Shown: positions 16,486-29,538, counted from the stretch's first letter. The stretch is 64,000 nucleotides of DNA from Klebsormidium nitens (GCA_000708835.1 DF237307.1:5027-69026), one strand, 5' to 3'. Program-made: numbers and translations. Notes: generated by a model from the letters alone, not told the origin.

Positions 16486-18451
16486 TTTTTTTTTGTGTGT
16501 GCCCGGGGCTTTTCAAAAATCGAGACTTTTTCCCAATAGGCGCTACCAGAAAACGAGCAATTTGATCGATACACGGCCGGCCGTATCGAGCAATTTGTTC
16601 AATATGCTTCCGATGGCTTTACCGTTACGAGAGGTTTTCTCGATACGGCCGTGAGTCTGGGTTGAGTAGGTACTTTGAATCTACAGTTTGTTAGTATCGA
16701 GCAGCTCTGGCGTCAGCAGGATATCCGATGCAGAAGACGTAGGATAATATTCGGATCCGTGCATCATTGCACTGCATCGAGTCAATGCAGTCTCGTGATA
16801 CCTGATCAGCGCGCTGGCTCTTGAGCTGAGTCATCATGCATCGGTCTGATCAGAGCACCTTTGGAGATCAGTAGTTTTGAGCCTGCGGCTCTTCAGACTC
16901 AGGGGGACCGCTGGTGGGGAGCACGAAGGGACTGGCTAACGCCGGGGTTGACCGCCAACGACAGGCAGCTGCATGCGCCTCTTGTCTTCCTGGCTGGCCG
17001 CGTGAGGGTCTCCGATCGCAATAAGTCAACGACTTCGAAGGCCTACAGAGCTTCTGGTGGCCCGGCCGTCCGCCAGTTGTACCGCCCGTTTGCCATACTA
17101 CTATAGAGCTTTACAAAGCCACATGGATGTGTGGGCTGCCGGGCAAGCCTCACGGTGAATAGGTCAGCTTTGTAGACCCAATACCAGGCATCAACCTAAG
17201 ATATTCTCGAGTGGAACGCCTATCGGAGGTTCTGCATTGATCCGCTAGGTTGCTACGACGAAGGAGAAAGAAACCCGCAAGCGGAATCCCTCTGGAGATC
17301 CCAACAATGTGATGAGAGGCGAAGGAGATGATAGATCCAGCTGCCCAACTTGGCACGGACATCAAAAGACGGGGATGGTGAATCGAAAGTAAGATCTGAA
17401 AAGATGGAGGTATCATCCTGATTTTCAAGTGTATACTAGGTTCCAATAGGTGCTGCTTCATCGGAGCAATTTTGTAAGCTTGACTTCCTGCAACGCGGTA
17501 TGTTTGATCCTTCATAGGAAGTTTTGGAAAGACACTTCCGATCCAGTTCTGGTAGTTCAACATGCAAGCCAACGGCATGCAATCTCACACCGTCGAATAA
17601 ACATCCCTTGCGGGGCCTCCAAACAGTCACGGGCAGGAAAGCACATGAGGACCTTGCTCCAGACTGCGGATTGTGAAAAACTCTTTTCTTGGCCACTGGG
17701 CCAATGCAATTTATCAGCGGAGAGCAAAGCGGCAGACTTTTGTCATTGTGTCAAGGATGATGTACCATTGAGGTGAACTTCGTTCAGTCTCAGTTAAGAA
17801 GATCTAGCTGGGGGCTCTGCTGGCGGACAAGGCAGCAACTGTAGCAGATGTGATTTGAGAGCCTACACATTGGTTGCAAGTCAGGTCGAGCAAGGAATCA
17901 TTACAGTTTTACCCCACGAATTATCCAAGGAAGAAGCAACGTGAGCACTTAGATTGCTGGCGTAATGGAGATGGACTGACTGTACTGCTGAGTGCAGCAG
18001 TGACTTTGCAATGGATACAATGTGCAATGCTGTCAACGACCATTTGACGTCGTTTGTACAGCAGCTTTGAAAATCTCAAAAGCGTATTCTTGCAGAAATG
18101 GAAATAGTAGGAGAAAGTTCAAACCTCAAGATGGAATCACTTAGCTTTGTACTATCTTCCATCTGCCGAGCAAGTTCAGTGGTCAATCACTGCAGCTCGA
18201 ACTGCAGTTACAAGTCACAGGATACTTAGTATGATAAAACAGTGTACGCGGCAGACATTCCTGGATTGCCAGTCTTACCAATATGGGATTCTCTGGGTGC
18301 TCCTTGAACACGTTGCTGAATGCTGCAAGGGACATCCGCTGTCCCACGCTGCGTAACGCAAGGCCGATCTGTTACTGGTGCCTGCCTGCAGGTAAGCGAC
18401 GGGAGCACCAAGCGCACGCGCGAGCTCCTCTGCGCCGCGCCACATGCCAGG

Positions 18452-21400
18452 ATGCAGAACGACGAGAGGAAGGCGGCCCCAGACGCGGAGGGCAGCGTGC
18501 ACCGGCCGCGCAGAGGGACGCTCACGCTGGGCGGGGCGCATGGAGGCGCGTCCCCGCCGCCCAGCGCTCTCCCGGCGCACCTGGCCAACAACGTGCGCCA
18601 CAGCCGGGCGCCGAGCATCGCAAACGTCTCCGTGCTGGACACCCTCTTCTTTGAGGACGTCACGACCGGCGCCAAGAGTGAGCACGGAGACTCGTCCCCG
18701 CTGATGTCCCCCGGCACGTCCACCAGCGGGGCCGACTACGAGCCGAGGCAATGGGCCACGGACGAAGGGCCGGGGGGGGAGGGCGAAGCGGAGAGCGCAA
18801 CGCCCTTGGATCCACGGCTGGCTCTCGAGGTGACCTCCTATGTCCCTCCCCAAATTCACAGCTCAAGAACCCAATTCAGTGACCGAGAATTATAGGTTGC
18901 TTGCAGCATCAGAAACATAGGTGCAACCCGTATTAAACCAGTCACAGTGTCGTCGAGGCTTGGCCTCGCCTGCGCGCTCAGGCACCGGTCCAGCAGTGCT
19001 CCTGGTTCCTTCGCCAGTCGCTCTCCCCCGTGGACCCATCCGGTACGCTGCCTGTCTGCTGCCTGCAGGGCGCTCTACAGGACGCCGACGAGTCCGAGCT
19101 GGCCACGGCGCCCTTCGCCTTCGCCAGCCCTGACCGCGCCTCGGCGGTCCTGGAGCAGATCTTGCAACCGCCGAAACAATCGGTAAGACAGCGAACACGT
19201 CCAAGCGAAGTCTTCACCACTGCGGCCACTCGGATTACGTTGGAAGTTGGCGTTATATCTGCATGGTAGACCGGCTCGCCCCTGGTCCTACAGAAGGCGC
19301 CACACTGATGTAACCTCGTCGCTCCTTCCAGCCAAGCGATCGGGCCGCGTACTCGCGGCGGGGCTCCCTCCAACACGGCGACGACCTTCCACCGGGCCAT
19401 GCGGCCACGCCAGCGTTCATGGTGAGAAAGCAGGACACATGGCGCTCTCTGAGGCATCAGATTCTCGTATAATTGGATACGACTTCGGCCAAAGAAGACC
19501 ACAGCAGTACGGATATTAACGGAAGAGGCGGACGACAGCGAGGTTATAGCAGTAGTGAATCTATGCATGGCCTACAGCCGACTGCTCGTTCCTTCACACC
19601 CGCTATGGTAGAACGCAAGATAGCACTGAGATGGAGCTGCCCGCGGTCGACGAGGTGGTCTGTTTAGTCCGCTGCCCCGCGGTCTTTTGAGTGTTCCCTC
19701 GGTGTGGCCCCCGCAGGAGATCTACCCGTCCCCCGGCCTGTCCGCTCGGGACCGGACCATGAGTGGCGGCCCCAAGACCGTGGGGCGATGGTGGAAGGAC
19801 TGGAAGGAGAGGAAGAAGGAGGTGAGCAACACCAGCCGCCGGATGCTTACAGTCGCCCTGTTCTACTGGTGGACGGCTGCGCTCGCCTCCGGCTCTGTGA
19901 GGGTATCGGAAACAGTTGAATGTTCACTCAGGACCATCACATACGGCAGCCAACAGCCCACAACTCAACAAAGGTTGGATCTGACGTCATTCAAGCGCTC
20001 GAAAGCGGAGATTGCTCGAGTCCATTCGCGTTAAAAGTCAGTTCAGCGAAGGGTCATCCTTCGTTTGACAAGCAGGCACGAGCTGGTTGACATGGGCTTC
20101 CAATCACAAGGAGTCAGTTCCTAAGAAGTCCTCCCGTCCCGTGCTTGTCGGTCCGCTCGGCCTGTCCGCCGCCCCGCCTCGCCGCCCCTCTTAGCCTCGC
20201 CCTCGCCCGTCCTGAGCTGCTTGTGTTGGGTGGCTGCCCGCGCTCTAGATGACCCGGTCGCACGCGGCGCGGGTGCACGCGGCGGTGGCGGTGGCGGGCG
20301 TGGCGAGTGCGGTGGCGGCAGTTACGGCCGCCACGGCCGCCAACGCCGCCGACGAGGCCGCCACCAAGACCAGCATCGCCGTCGCAGCAGCAGCCGCGCT
20401 CATCGCAGCGCAGTGCGTCGAGGTGAGGCCCGACGAACATCAGCGGAAGAGACGATGCCTTGGTCGTTCTTTATGGTCCTTTACTGCATAGTCCGGATGC
20501 TTCTCATACTAGATTAATTGTCTGGAAAATTAAAAGGTAAGACCGTTGTAGGGACCATTGATGCACCTGATGGAGATGAACGCACGCCCTTAATGAAAAT
20601 CATCGTAGTCAAAGGCAGAACAGGACTTGGAACGAGTTCTTAACTGCTCTTGCAAAACGCAGGTGTCTTTCTACAGGTAGGGTGGATGCTAAGTTGGAGA
20701 CGCCCTTGTTTGAGGCAACTCTTTTTCTCCCAGGTGGCGGAGGGCCTCGGCGCCAACAAGGAGGACCTCAGTGCTGTCGTCAGCAGCGCGGTGAACGTCA
20801 AGTCCGCGGGGGACATCGTGACCGCCACCGCACAGGCGGCCACAGGTGACGCGGCCACCGGCTCACCGCTGCCACAGCACGACTCCTGGAGAAACAAAGA
20901 GCACGTCCACATGGCTCTTCTGAGCTTCTTTGAGGTTTCAGACTGTCTTAGCAAACTTTCTAAGCCGTGGGGAAGTAGCCTATTTCAGCCGTATAGGCGC
21001 ATGTCAAGTTTCTTTGCCTGCTCTTCTCTTGGACTACAGAATGTGCTGAGTAGACTGACAAATCTGCATCCCTGCAAATTGGAGGAGAAATATCTAGCAG
21101 ATTCGTCGAAGAGACCTGAAGTTCACCGTTCCTTTCCCTTCCAAATCGTAAACAGTTCGGGCAAGACCACCCGCGCCGCTCCCTTGCCCGAACCCCCGGT
21201 GTGTTTCCCGTCTCTTCCCGCAGCTCTGCGCGCCTCTGCTACGCTGCGCGCGCGGCAGCCCCCTAGCCGGGCGTCGTCGTCCCGGGTGGTGCCCACCGGG
21301 AGCAACCTCTCGCGGGGACACGGCTCCGCCGCCCAGCTGTCAGGTACGGACACCGGAGACGAGGGACAGACCAGCCACGGGTCCGCCTGGAAGGGCAGGC

Positions 21401-23009
21401 TCCGCATCCGGCCTTCTCTGGCTCGCTAGAGCCTTGCATGAAGAGCAGATTCACACCAAACGCGCTTTGGATCTTAAGAGCATTCACGCTCGAGCGAGCC
21501 GCGACTTCATTGCCAAAAGTCCAATCGCTTCCTTGAAGACATGCGAGTTGCTGTTCACGGAGATCAAATTTTCGATCATGTTCTCTGGCGTGTTTCCTAC
21601 TTGCGTTTTTTAAGAATTGGCAGAGGTCGAGGAAGATGTCGGATGCAAATCGATGTCGCATAATCGTTCCAAAGTCAAAGGAAGCTCTGCAAATGCACCT
21701 CAATGTCTGGGATCGAGCAAAGGACCAACAAGAGTGGTGCCTGCTTCCCGCGCGCGCAGACACCCCGACGGAGGACGGCAGCGAGGGCGACAGTCTGCGC
21801 GACGACGAGGCGGCGTCCACTGCGGGGCTGCTGGCCATGGCCGCCACGCTCGGCCGGGGCCACGAGCTGCTCAAACGATCCAAGAAAGGTGCGCGGCCCG
21901 CCAGCACACGACGGAACCTTTTCTACGTTACGTGATTCTTTGGGGAGTCGGTTCTCGTTAAGTAGGAGATCTTTCCTGTGCGCTAGCCGATAGAAACCTT
22001 AGCTTTTACTGTGCCGGGGATAAGTTCTACCATGTTGACACTACTGCTACTTTACTTACTTGTCATAGTATTGGATGGCACAGAGGTAGCAAATCGAGAC
22101 TGCTCCAACCCGCGGAGACTTGTTCGAGGCTTTCTCGAGCATTGACGGCTTCCTGGTGGCACTTGCTCCTCTTCTGCCAGGACAGAGTGTGGCCCCGCGG
22201 CAGCCCTTGTTTCCCGCAGGCAACGCCCTCCTGGTGGCTGCTCCCCCCGCCCGTTCCCGTCTTGTCGCGAAGCACAAATGCTCTTTCAGTGCGGAAGCCC
22301 CAGCCCAGCCTGACGCGCATGCTCGTGTTCCGTGCAGGCGACCTGCACTTCCGGCGGCTGTCGGTGTACGTGGACCGGCACGGCTGTGTGGCGCTGCGGC
22401 TGCAGAAGAAAGTGATGGGCGCCATGATGCGCGGGAAGAAGAGTGAGCGCGCCGCCGCCGTGTGACCGCCGCATATTTGATGCTCTACACCGTGTGGGCC
22501 GCCTAAACGGGGCATCCACCTCATTCATCCGGGATTCTAAGAGATGTCACAAATAATGCACCAACTTTTGAGTAAGTTGTCATGTGAGCTCCTTGAGATG
22601 TTTCCCGCGACTTCATGTTGCCGCTAATCAACCATTCGCTTTCCACGAACTCGCAAATCAGTTTCGCTGCTTTATCCACCTCGACAAGGAAGTGGAGCAA
22701 CTGGTAGGTCCCATTGCCACTGGTGTGATAACGATCCTTTCCCCCCGCCCAGGGCTTGTCACGGGTATCGATGCCATTGCGGCGTGGCCGGGGCGGGAGC
22801 TGCTGCAGAGCCTGGACGGGCAGGACACCCTGGGTCAGCGCCACTTTTGCATCCGGGCCGGACGGAAGAACCTCGAGTTTGAGGCCAAGTCGGACCACGA
22901 GTGCACCATGTTCATCGAGGGCATCGGGCGCCTGCTCGCGTACGCGGCCTCGCTCAAGCCGCTCCAGGCCGCGGGCCAGGCCAGCCAGCACCATGCGTCA
23001 TCAGGGTGA
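18452..23009 (+). CDS. FORKED/VAN3-binding-like protein (DUF828 region plus PH-like domain)
   Basis: Relative of plant FORKED-like/VAN3-binding proteins, which bind phosphoinositides and ARF-GAP partners at the trans-Golgi and plasma membrane. Exons: 18452-18829, 19069-19182, 19332-19421, 19717-19821, 20249-20422, 20734-20845, 21224-21343, 21760-21888, 22338-22442 and 22753-23009; about 527 residues from the ATG at 18452. Recognisable blocks in order: PFAFASPDRASAVLEQIL; KTVGRWWKDWKERKKE; an Ala-rich segment beginning RVHAAVAVAGVASAVAAVTA; AAQCVE; SAVVSSAVNVKSAGDIVTAT; ALRASATLRAR; GHELLKRSKKGDLHFRRLSVYV; LQKKVMGAMM; AWPGRELLQSLDG; and FEAKSDHECTMFIEGIGRLL, the end of the PH-like domain. Plant homologues, as I recall them, have the same blocks in the same order. 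The true N-terminus may extend upstream: an acceptor at 18389-18391 opens a GC-rich frame in phase with the first exon. Confidence 0.85.
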
Positions 23010-24688
23010 CCAAAATCGTGGCGACTGAACCGCTATACGGCGTAGGCTGACCGTTGTACAAATTCATACAGGAGCCTTGATATCTTCCAGCCGCCCATGC
23101 ATCTGTACTCGCAACATCTCCATGCATGTTCTGATAACTTGGGCTTACGAAAGTGCTAGGAGCCGCTCTAGCTACTGATCGAGATCATGCAATAGCTTTT
23201 AAGGCCGGGCTCTCGCACTCGTCGACCACAGACAAAGGAGAATGCTGCACGAAAGTAAGCTACACAAGAACTCATTACATGGATCTATTCCCGACACGAT
23301 TGACTTCCAGATATCTATCCACTACCTGCGCGCTGCATGATATATGTCTACACTAAAACGTAGCGTTGAAGCCCCACACTAGCGCGCGATGGGCCTTTGA
23401 TGCTGCACACACAAGCTACCTATGGTGGGTCTCGACGGTATCGACCGCGCGACGGTCCGGTCTCGAAGTTCCTACACCGGTGTTACGCGTCGCGACGAAT
23501 TGTGTACGCGGCACTGACGACCGTACTCGGCAGTACTTGAGAATCAGGTCTGAGTTCATGAATTGAACTTTTTCTGACACGTCGATCAACGGTCAAGTGC
23601 GTACTATACAGAGGTACGGTACCGCTCGAGTCTGCGCGTACATCGATTATGAAATTTATGGTCTTGGTCGGAAATTCCGACTTGAACCACGCAGGAGTAC
23701 CGCGGTACCCAGACTGAAAGGAGAGTGCAGGAATTTGATAGAGCAGTGTAAGGAAAGGCGCTCTGCAAAAATCAACAATGGCGGCCCACTTTGCGCCTCC
23801 TATGCTGTTTCTTGAGATTTGTCCTGAACAAAACATGATGTTGGAGCTTCAAAGGACCTCTAATGACGCCCTTTCAACATTTTTTTTTGCTTGTCAAAGG
23901 TTTCTATAAGCTGCATAAGCCTCCTCATAGTGTGGCATTTTTATGCTTCTGTCAAAGTGTAAATCAAAACACTCTGTTACACCATTATGACACTCGGTTA
24001 CGGCCGAGCAAGATTTTGAAAGTACTCGTTGGGTACATGTTACGGAAGTCCGAGTCGTCGTAACGTGAACCGCCGGTACTACTGACGAAATTTGATACGG
24101 GGTCCCACATTTTCGTCGCGGTTCGAGTCGAAGTCGACTCGGCCGGGACCCACCATAGGTAGCTTGTGCATGTGAATGAAGCCCGGCCCGCATCAAGAGT
24201 ATAAGTCGTGTTAGAGCCCGGATGCAAGCGATCGCTGGCATATGCAGCCATGTCATATCAGAACACTTGCAACCATTGCCGAAATTACCACAAAAGAAGA
24301 GACTTTCATGGAGATCGACCCCGGCCACGCACCGTCGCAATTGTACATGGTTCATGTGGTCACCGGGTCGATCGTCTGCACTCACTTAGGAAATCTGCAA
24401 TTCTTATTAAAGCATCACCCCGTCATGCCGGCCTCTCGCTAGTATGAACTAAACCTAATTACGTGGTGCTAGCCCGCATGTAGCATTCAACGAACTCCGA
24501 AAGTGGCTCAAACGGCATGTCACAATCAAATACGTACAGGCCAAAAGCTGAGCAACGACGCGGCAGTGACATCAAACTCAGATTCCGGCCCTTCTACACA
24601 TTGAACGGCATATCCTCGAGCGAGTCGTGTAGCTGTTTTCACGATATGATAAGCATTGGCATCTCTTAAGTAGACATACCGTACCCTG
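23010..24688. other. Intergenic region with a diverged inverted repeat pair
   Basis: Lies between convergent 3' ends (FORKED-like and CBSCBSPB). A 22-bp exact inverted match joins 23410-23431 and 24147-24168, with weaker similarity extending roughly over 23395-23560 and 24010-24190. Both copies can be read as short frames containing TSYLWWV, so this may be relic mobile-element coding DNA. No intact gene is supported. Confidence 0.5.
23395..24190. repeat. Diverged inverted repeat pair, possible mobile-element relic
   Basis: Arms: about 23395-23560 (+) and 24010-24190 (-). The exact core is 22 bp, followed by partial matches such as TCGAC and CGCGACGAA. Each arm encodes a short TSYLWWV-containing frame in opposite orientation. 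I do not recognise the protein family. Confidence 0.45.
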
Positions 24689-27600
24689 TCACGAGCCCCT
24701 GGATCTTTCCGATCTTAGGTAGATAGCCGCTGCCACTCCTAATGCTGCAACTGTTGTAGCTAACAAGAGGGTATTTGTACTTGACCAGGACGATGTTGCT
24801 TGACTGACATTCTTCGGTTGACCCTTTTGAGAGCCGCGAGCAAATTCAAGGTACAACCGAAGATTCTGCAAAAACAGATTGGACTTTTAGCACCGTATAG
24901 GAGAGATGTCAAAACCGAGCATACTGGAGTGCTAGTGCAAAGACGTGACAGAGCTTCAAGCTCTCAGAAAAACAGGCATGTTCGACGTACAGGTCGGCTC
25001 GATAAGCGCTGGGCATGTACGGAGCTGCGAGCGGGCGTGTACCTTGAGCCCGGCCGTCCTGGCCACATTGACGGCGGACGACAGGTCACCGTCACCGGAC
25101 AGCAGCACGCGGTCCCCTTCGTCGTCAATGTACTGCACAGCAGCAGCACGAGCTTTGATGCTGCGGCCGTTGGATGAAATACACAGAGCGCACGGCCATT
25201 GAGGCGGGTGATGCACTCGTTAGGCAACGACAAAGTCGCTTAATCTGTGCTGCTGAACGAAGCGAGACAAGAGCATGTGGCAGCGGGGCCCGAGGAGAGC
25301 CTACCGAGATTGGCGGGATGGCGGCTGGCGGCAGGTCGAGCCGGCTGGACAGCGCCACCACGAGCTCCGCCATGCTCTGGCACCCTGCACGCGGCACGCC
25401 ACGTCACGAGCACGCCGGCAGGAGAGGCGCACAGCGGGGGCGAGCACGCAAGCGCTGAGGCAGGGATGAACTGGTGACCTGCAGCAGGCTCCAGGCCAGG
25501 GGCAAATACAATGGCATGTGACTATGCAAGGCGGAATGAGCGGAGGGGCGGATGCGCACCGCAGCTGAAGCGATGCTTGCGCCCCAGGTTGTCCTCGACC
25601 TTGAAGGTGAACACGGTCTGCAGCGCTGGCCCGCCGGGCCCGGGGTACCGCTCCGAGGCCACCATCTCGCTGCTCTGCACGCTGCACACGCCAGGGGGCA
25701 CCCCCGGGGTGAGGGCCACACGAGGCAGGGCCAGGCACGGGCACAAAAGGCTGCTGCGCAAACGGGGGGGCCCAAGCCAGACGACCAGGCTCGCCGGCAG
25801 GGGGCTCACTGTCCTTTTGATCATCAGTGTCGCTTGGCTTTTCGTTTCCTCGCTGGGTTGATTTAGCTCGGTTGCCAGCCAGCAATGTTACAAGTCAGTA
25901 CCTGTCTGGCTTGTCGGACTAGGAGCACAGAAAACACGCTCTTTCAATTCAGGTGGTCAGCATCTATTCTGGAAGCGCCTGCATGGTGGGCGGGTGCGCG
26001 TGCTGACCTGGTGTTGTCCGCGTCCTCGTCGCGCCCATCGGCAGCCGCCTCAAAGAAGCGCTGCAACATGAACGGGCTCTCGTTCTCCGCCTTGGAAACC
26101 TGCAGCACAGCGCAGCCGCGCAACCGCGAGCGCCATGTCAGGGAGGGTCCCGCCGCAGCGGGGAAGACAACACGGAGGGCAGCTCCGCAGGAAGCGGCAA
26201 AGCTTGTTTCCGTACAGCACTACGTTGCACAGCCGTCGCCAGGGGCGAGCTGCAGCGAGCGGCGGCTCACCTGGTTGACGGCGCCCTGCGTGAGCATGAG
26301 CACGTCCACGCAACCCACGCAGCCGCCACCTGGCAGGGCAGAGCCAGTCAGGGGCACACAAAGGGGGCAGCACGGGGGCCAAGGCCACACCAGACGGGGC
26401 AGCCGAACTCAGAGAGAAGGACGCACAAGTGCCAAGGGAGACACGGAAGAGTGGGGCGGGGAGGCAAGAGAAGGGGACAGCCTGCAGGAGCGCCGCACAA
26501 GAGGCTCACTCTTGTCCACTACGGGGAGGTGCAGGAAGCGCCCGTCATGCATGATGTGCAGCGCATCCACGATGGTGGTCTCCAACGAGGTCGTCTCGGG
26601 CTTCTTGGTCATCACCTGCCATTGGCACGCGCAGCGTCACACAGGAGGAAAGAAGACAAGGATCTCAGGCATCCAGAGAGCCACATGACAGGATTACAAG
26701 AGAGCGCAGCCTCATCCACCACTACGCTGCAGACACACGTCAGGACCCCGCTTGCCTTCCCTGCGGCAAGACAGCGCGTGCGAGCACTCACATCGGCCAC
26801 GGGGGTCTCGTCGGGCTTGAGGCCGACGGCGACGACGCGCATGAGGATGTCCTTGGAGGTGAGGATGCCGAGCGGGCGGCCCTCGGTGGCGACGATGACG
26901 GCGTGCACCTTGAGGTCGCGCATGCGGCGCGTGGCGTCCAGCACGCTGTCGCTGGGCAGCACGAGCGCCACCTTGGAGCCCTTGATGACCTGCGCGAGCG
27001 TCGGCTGCAGCATGCTCTCCGCCACCTTGAGGTAGCTGCTCAGGTCCGCGTCCTTGCCCCAGCGGTCCTCCGCAAACTGCGCTAGCTCCGTGCCCTTCTC
27101 CACCGCCCGCTCCATGCGAGCAATGGCATCGTAGAGGCACTTGGTGATGTCCAGCAGCGCAATCACCTCGTTGTTCTCAACCACCGGCAGATGCCGGAAC
27201 TTGCCTGCACGCACCCGCCACACAAGCCCACCCTCAGACCACTCAGACCGCAGCTTCAAAACTTGGGCCCAAGTGAGGACTACGATTTGCAGCATTACGG
27301 GCAAGCCCTGTTGCAACACAATAAAGCGGCAAGCCAACACAAAGTGCTGAGGCTTGTGTCGAGTGACTGTATTCACGGCTGCCAAGGGGAATGTGTTTGC
27401 AATCCTACCTGTGACCATAATCTGGAGTGCTTTCACAGCGCTCGACTCCGCCTCCACAAAGCGGGGTTGTCGGGTCATGACATCTGACACGAGAGTCTCG
27501 TCCGGGTTCAGGCCCTCAGCAATCACACGGGTGGCAATGTCCTGCAGGCCATGACAAGGATGTCTTGCTGTCTGTGATTGAAGCATCGGGCCGCTCCATG

Positions 27601-28232
27601 CATTGCCAATTCTAGCCGCCACAAGCAAGAACAATTTCTCTACAAACTTACAAGTGCCTTTCAAACAGTGTGCAGGGGGGGGGTGGTGCACCCGCGCCTG
27701 GCCGCCCCTTGGGCGCTGCGCTCCTCCTGACCTTGTCGGTGATGATGCCGCACAGCGATGCACTGGAGTCAGTGAGCAGAGCGGCATCCACGCGCCTGGC
27801 AGACATGCTCTGGCACACGGTGGTCACGTTGTGGCTGACCGACACAGTGAGGGCCTTGGACAGCCGCAGCCGCTTCACCGTCCGGTCGCCCATCGACCTG
27901 AAAGGGCAGCGACGCACGCACAAATGAGCCGCGAAAGGCACAGCCCTGATCAGCAGACTTGCGAATCGACGGTGCGACAGTCAGCCTGGCAAAAAGGTGC
28001 CAGATGAGCTGACAATGAGCGGGAGCTCGTGCACTCAATGAGGCGGGACTGCAGCAACCAATCTGCATCCGCGCCCTGAACTCCTGCAGGGTGGTGCAAT
28101 CTGAGCCCACCTGGGCCCTGGCACAGGACTCTTTGGACCCACTGATTGGGACGTCTTCCTTCTCGACGATGCCCCCGAAGTCTTCCTGGAAGGTCCCCCC
28201 CTCTCATAGTTCCCTGCTGCATACGGATCCAT
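24689..28232 (-). CDS. CBSCBSPB-type protein: four CBS motifs, PB1 domain, C-terminal membrane anchor
   Basis: Member of the plant CBSCBSPB family, presumed adenylate-sensing regulatory proteins. Exons: 28111-28232, 27732-27897, 27409-27541, 26792-27204, 26510-26615, 26271-26329, 26008-26099, 25560-25681, 25305-25384, 25043-25132 and 24689-24865; 519 residues. A Ser/Arg-rich N-terminus precedes RTVKRLRLSKALTVSV. CBS signatures follow: RRVDAALLTDSSASLCGIITDK, GKFRHLPVVENNEVIALLDI, VHAVIVATEGRPLGILTSKDILMR and GRFLHLPVVDK. The PB1 domain comprises TVFTFKVEDNLGRKHRFSCG, an AELVVALSSRLDL helix, and YIDDEGDRVLLSGDGDL, the acidic OPCA-type segment. The last exon adds one hydrophobic helix (TLLLATTVAALGVAAAIYL) and a short basic tail, so it is probably tail-anchored. 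Length and order match the plant family. The start was chosen as the first ATG in the GC-rich first exon. Confidence 0.93.
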
Positions 28233-29538
28233 AGGACGCAATCACCAAGCACAAAGCAGAATGGGAGGAAAGCCTGCGAGCGAGAGTGTTGAAGTAAGGC
28301 GCCCGATATGGCCCTAGAAACTCTCCACATTCTATTGCGCGGGCCAGCAGGCTTTGCACCAAGGTTGCAAGGTCCAAGGTCCAGGACCAAGGTGAGCTTC
28401 TCGGGCCAAATCACTGATCAGACTGAGTCTGCGCAGCAGTGGAGGCGAATATCTTCGAAATTCGAAATTTGGTGGGAACAGTGAACTCCACGGCGACCGG
28501 ATGCCTGAAATCTGCATGGTTCGAATTTCAGCGACTGGAACTGGTGCCAGAGTCGATACCCCCTTCCATGAAGTCGCCGCGAACCACGTGCTCACTTGTA
28601 GTTCCACCTAAAGTAGGTAGGTACATAAAATGGAGCAGATACATACCTATTGGAGAAATACATAATATCCATATTAGCATGCCACTTGTCCATAACATTG
28701 GTTCCCCGTTACCAACGAGGAAGCTCGAGACGCGCGGGACTTATCTGGGTCAAGAATCCAACTTGATAAGTAACGGCGCATGGTAAAACTTACTAGGTAA
28801 CAGGGATATACGCGAGCGGTCAAGTCTAGACTCTGACGTGCAATATCGGACCAGCAAGGTTGCACGGTTGCACCCGCCAAGCTGCTATCTGAGAACTAGG
28901 GACAACAAACCGGTTGAAAAATTCGTCGAACAGGGTTCCAGCCATTTGGGCTGCACCAGCATTCGGTACTAAATGCTTGGCGCGGTCACCCCGAAGCTGT
29001 CTTTTGTCATCACCCGCAGTGAGGCTAGCAGTAAAGGCGCCGGCATCGGCCGGTGTCGCGCGAATTTAATTCAAGATCGAATGTCGCGCGCGGCCGCGTC
29101 GGCGGCGAACAACTAGCCGTGCGAGGAAAAAACAGAAGGCAGCTGGGGGCCTGACGAACGACCGTAACGCTAGTGCAGGCCCAAGAAGAGCTGGATGGAG
29201 GGCTACGACGCGAGCCCGAGAGAGCAGGGAGCATGGGAAGCCGAAGGCGACTGGGCTGAGGCGAGCAGGTAAGTTGAAAGAATTTTGAAGTATACAAGGG
29301 TGGGCCAGGGTGGGAAGCGCAAAATTCTTCCTAAGCGGGCGCCATGGCGCCCTTCGAAAGCTCTTCCGAAAATGCACAGGACCAGTGCGGGGTCTCATGC
29401 ATTTTTGTGCCGAAAGTTCGGTAGTTCGCAACCGTCCGATTCGAGGTATCGTAATCGGACCAATCAAAAAGTTGTCCACTATCTTCAGTCCAGAGACAGT
29501 GACCTTCGAACCTGATCAACCCAGCTCAGGAGGTTTCC
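28233..29538. promoter_or_regulatory. Divergent intergenic region between CBSCBSPB and recA
   Basis: Separates divergent start codons at 28232 (-) and 29539 (+), so both promoters should lie here. Short direct motifs such as TAGGTAGGTA occur near 28615. I recognise no gene, RNA or TATA element. Confidence 0.4.

Larger units (their letters stand above)
15058..16674. repeat. Nested imperfect inverted-repeat (foldback-like) element
   Basis: The outer arms, 15058-15115 and 16613-16674 (inverted), share the exact blocks CAACCCAGACTCACGG and CCGTATCGAGAAAA. The inner arms, about 15247-15320 and 16053-16124 (inverted), share CCAGGCCGATTGAAATC (15262-15278 versus 16094-16110) and a second ATCCAGGCCGTT block. 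Both pairs are in the order expected of one long interrupted palindrome of about 1.6 kb. No transposase frame is visible inside. It could be a foldback/MITE-type non-autonomous element or two inverted insertions of one family. Confidence 0.7.
14719..18451. other. Repeat-rich intergenic region
   Basis: No gene is supported. The region holds a nested inverted-repeat element (about 15058-16674), hexamer satellites (15545-15830) and a patch of CAACCGGGCA-type repeats (16360-16490). From about 16680 to 18390 I see only unbiased sequence with short random frames. The last 60 bp (18392-18451) read in phase with the downstream FORKED-like exon after a good acceptor, so an unseen upstream coding exon of that gene may lie here. 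Confidence 0.5.
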
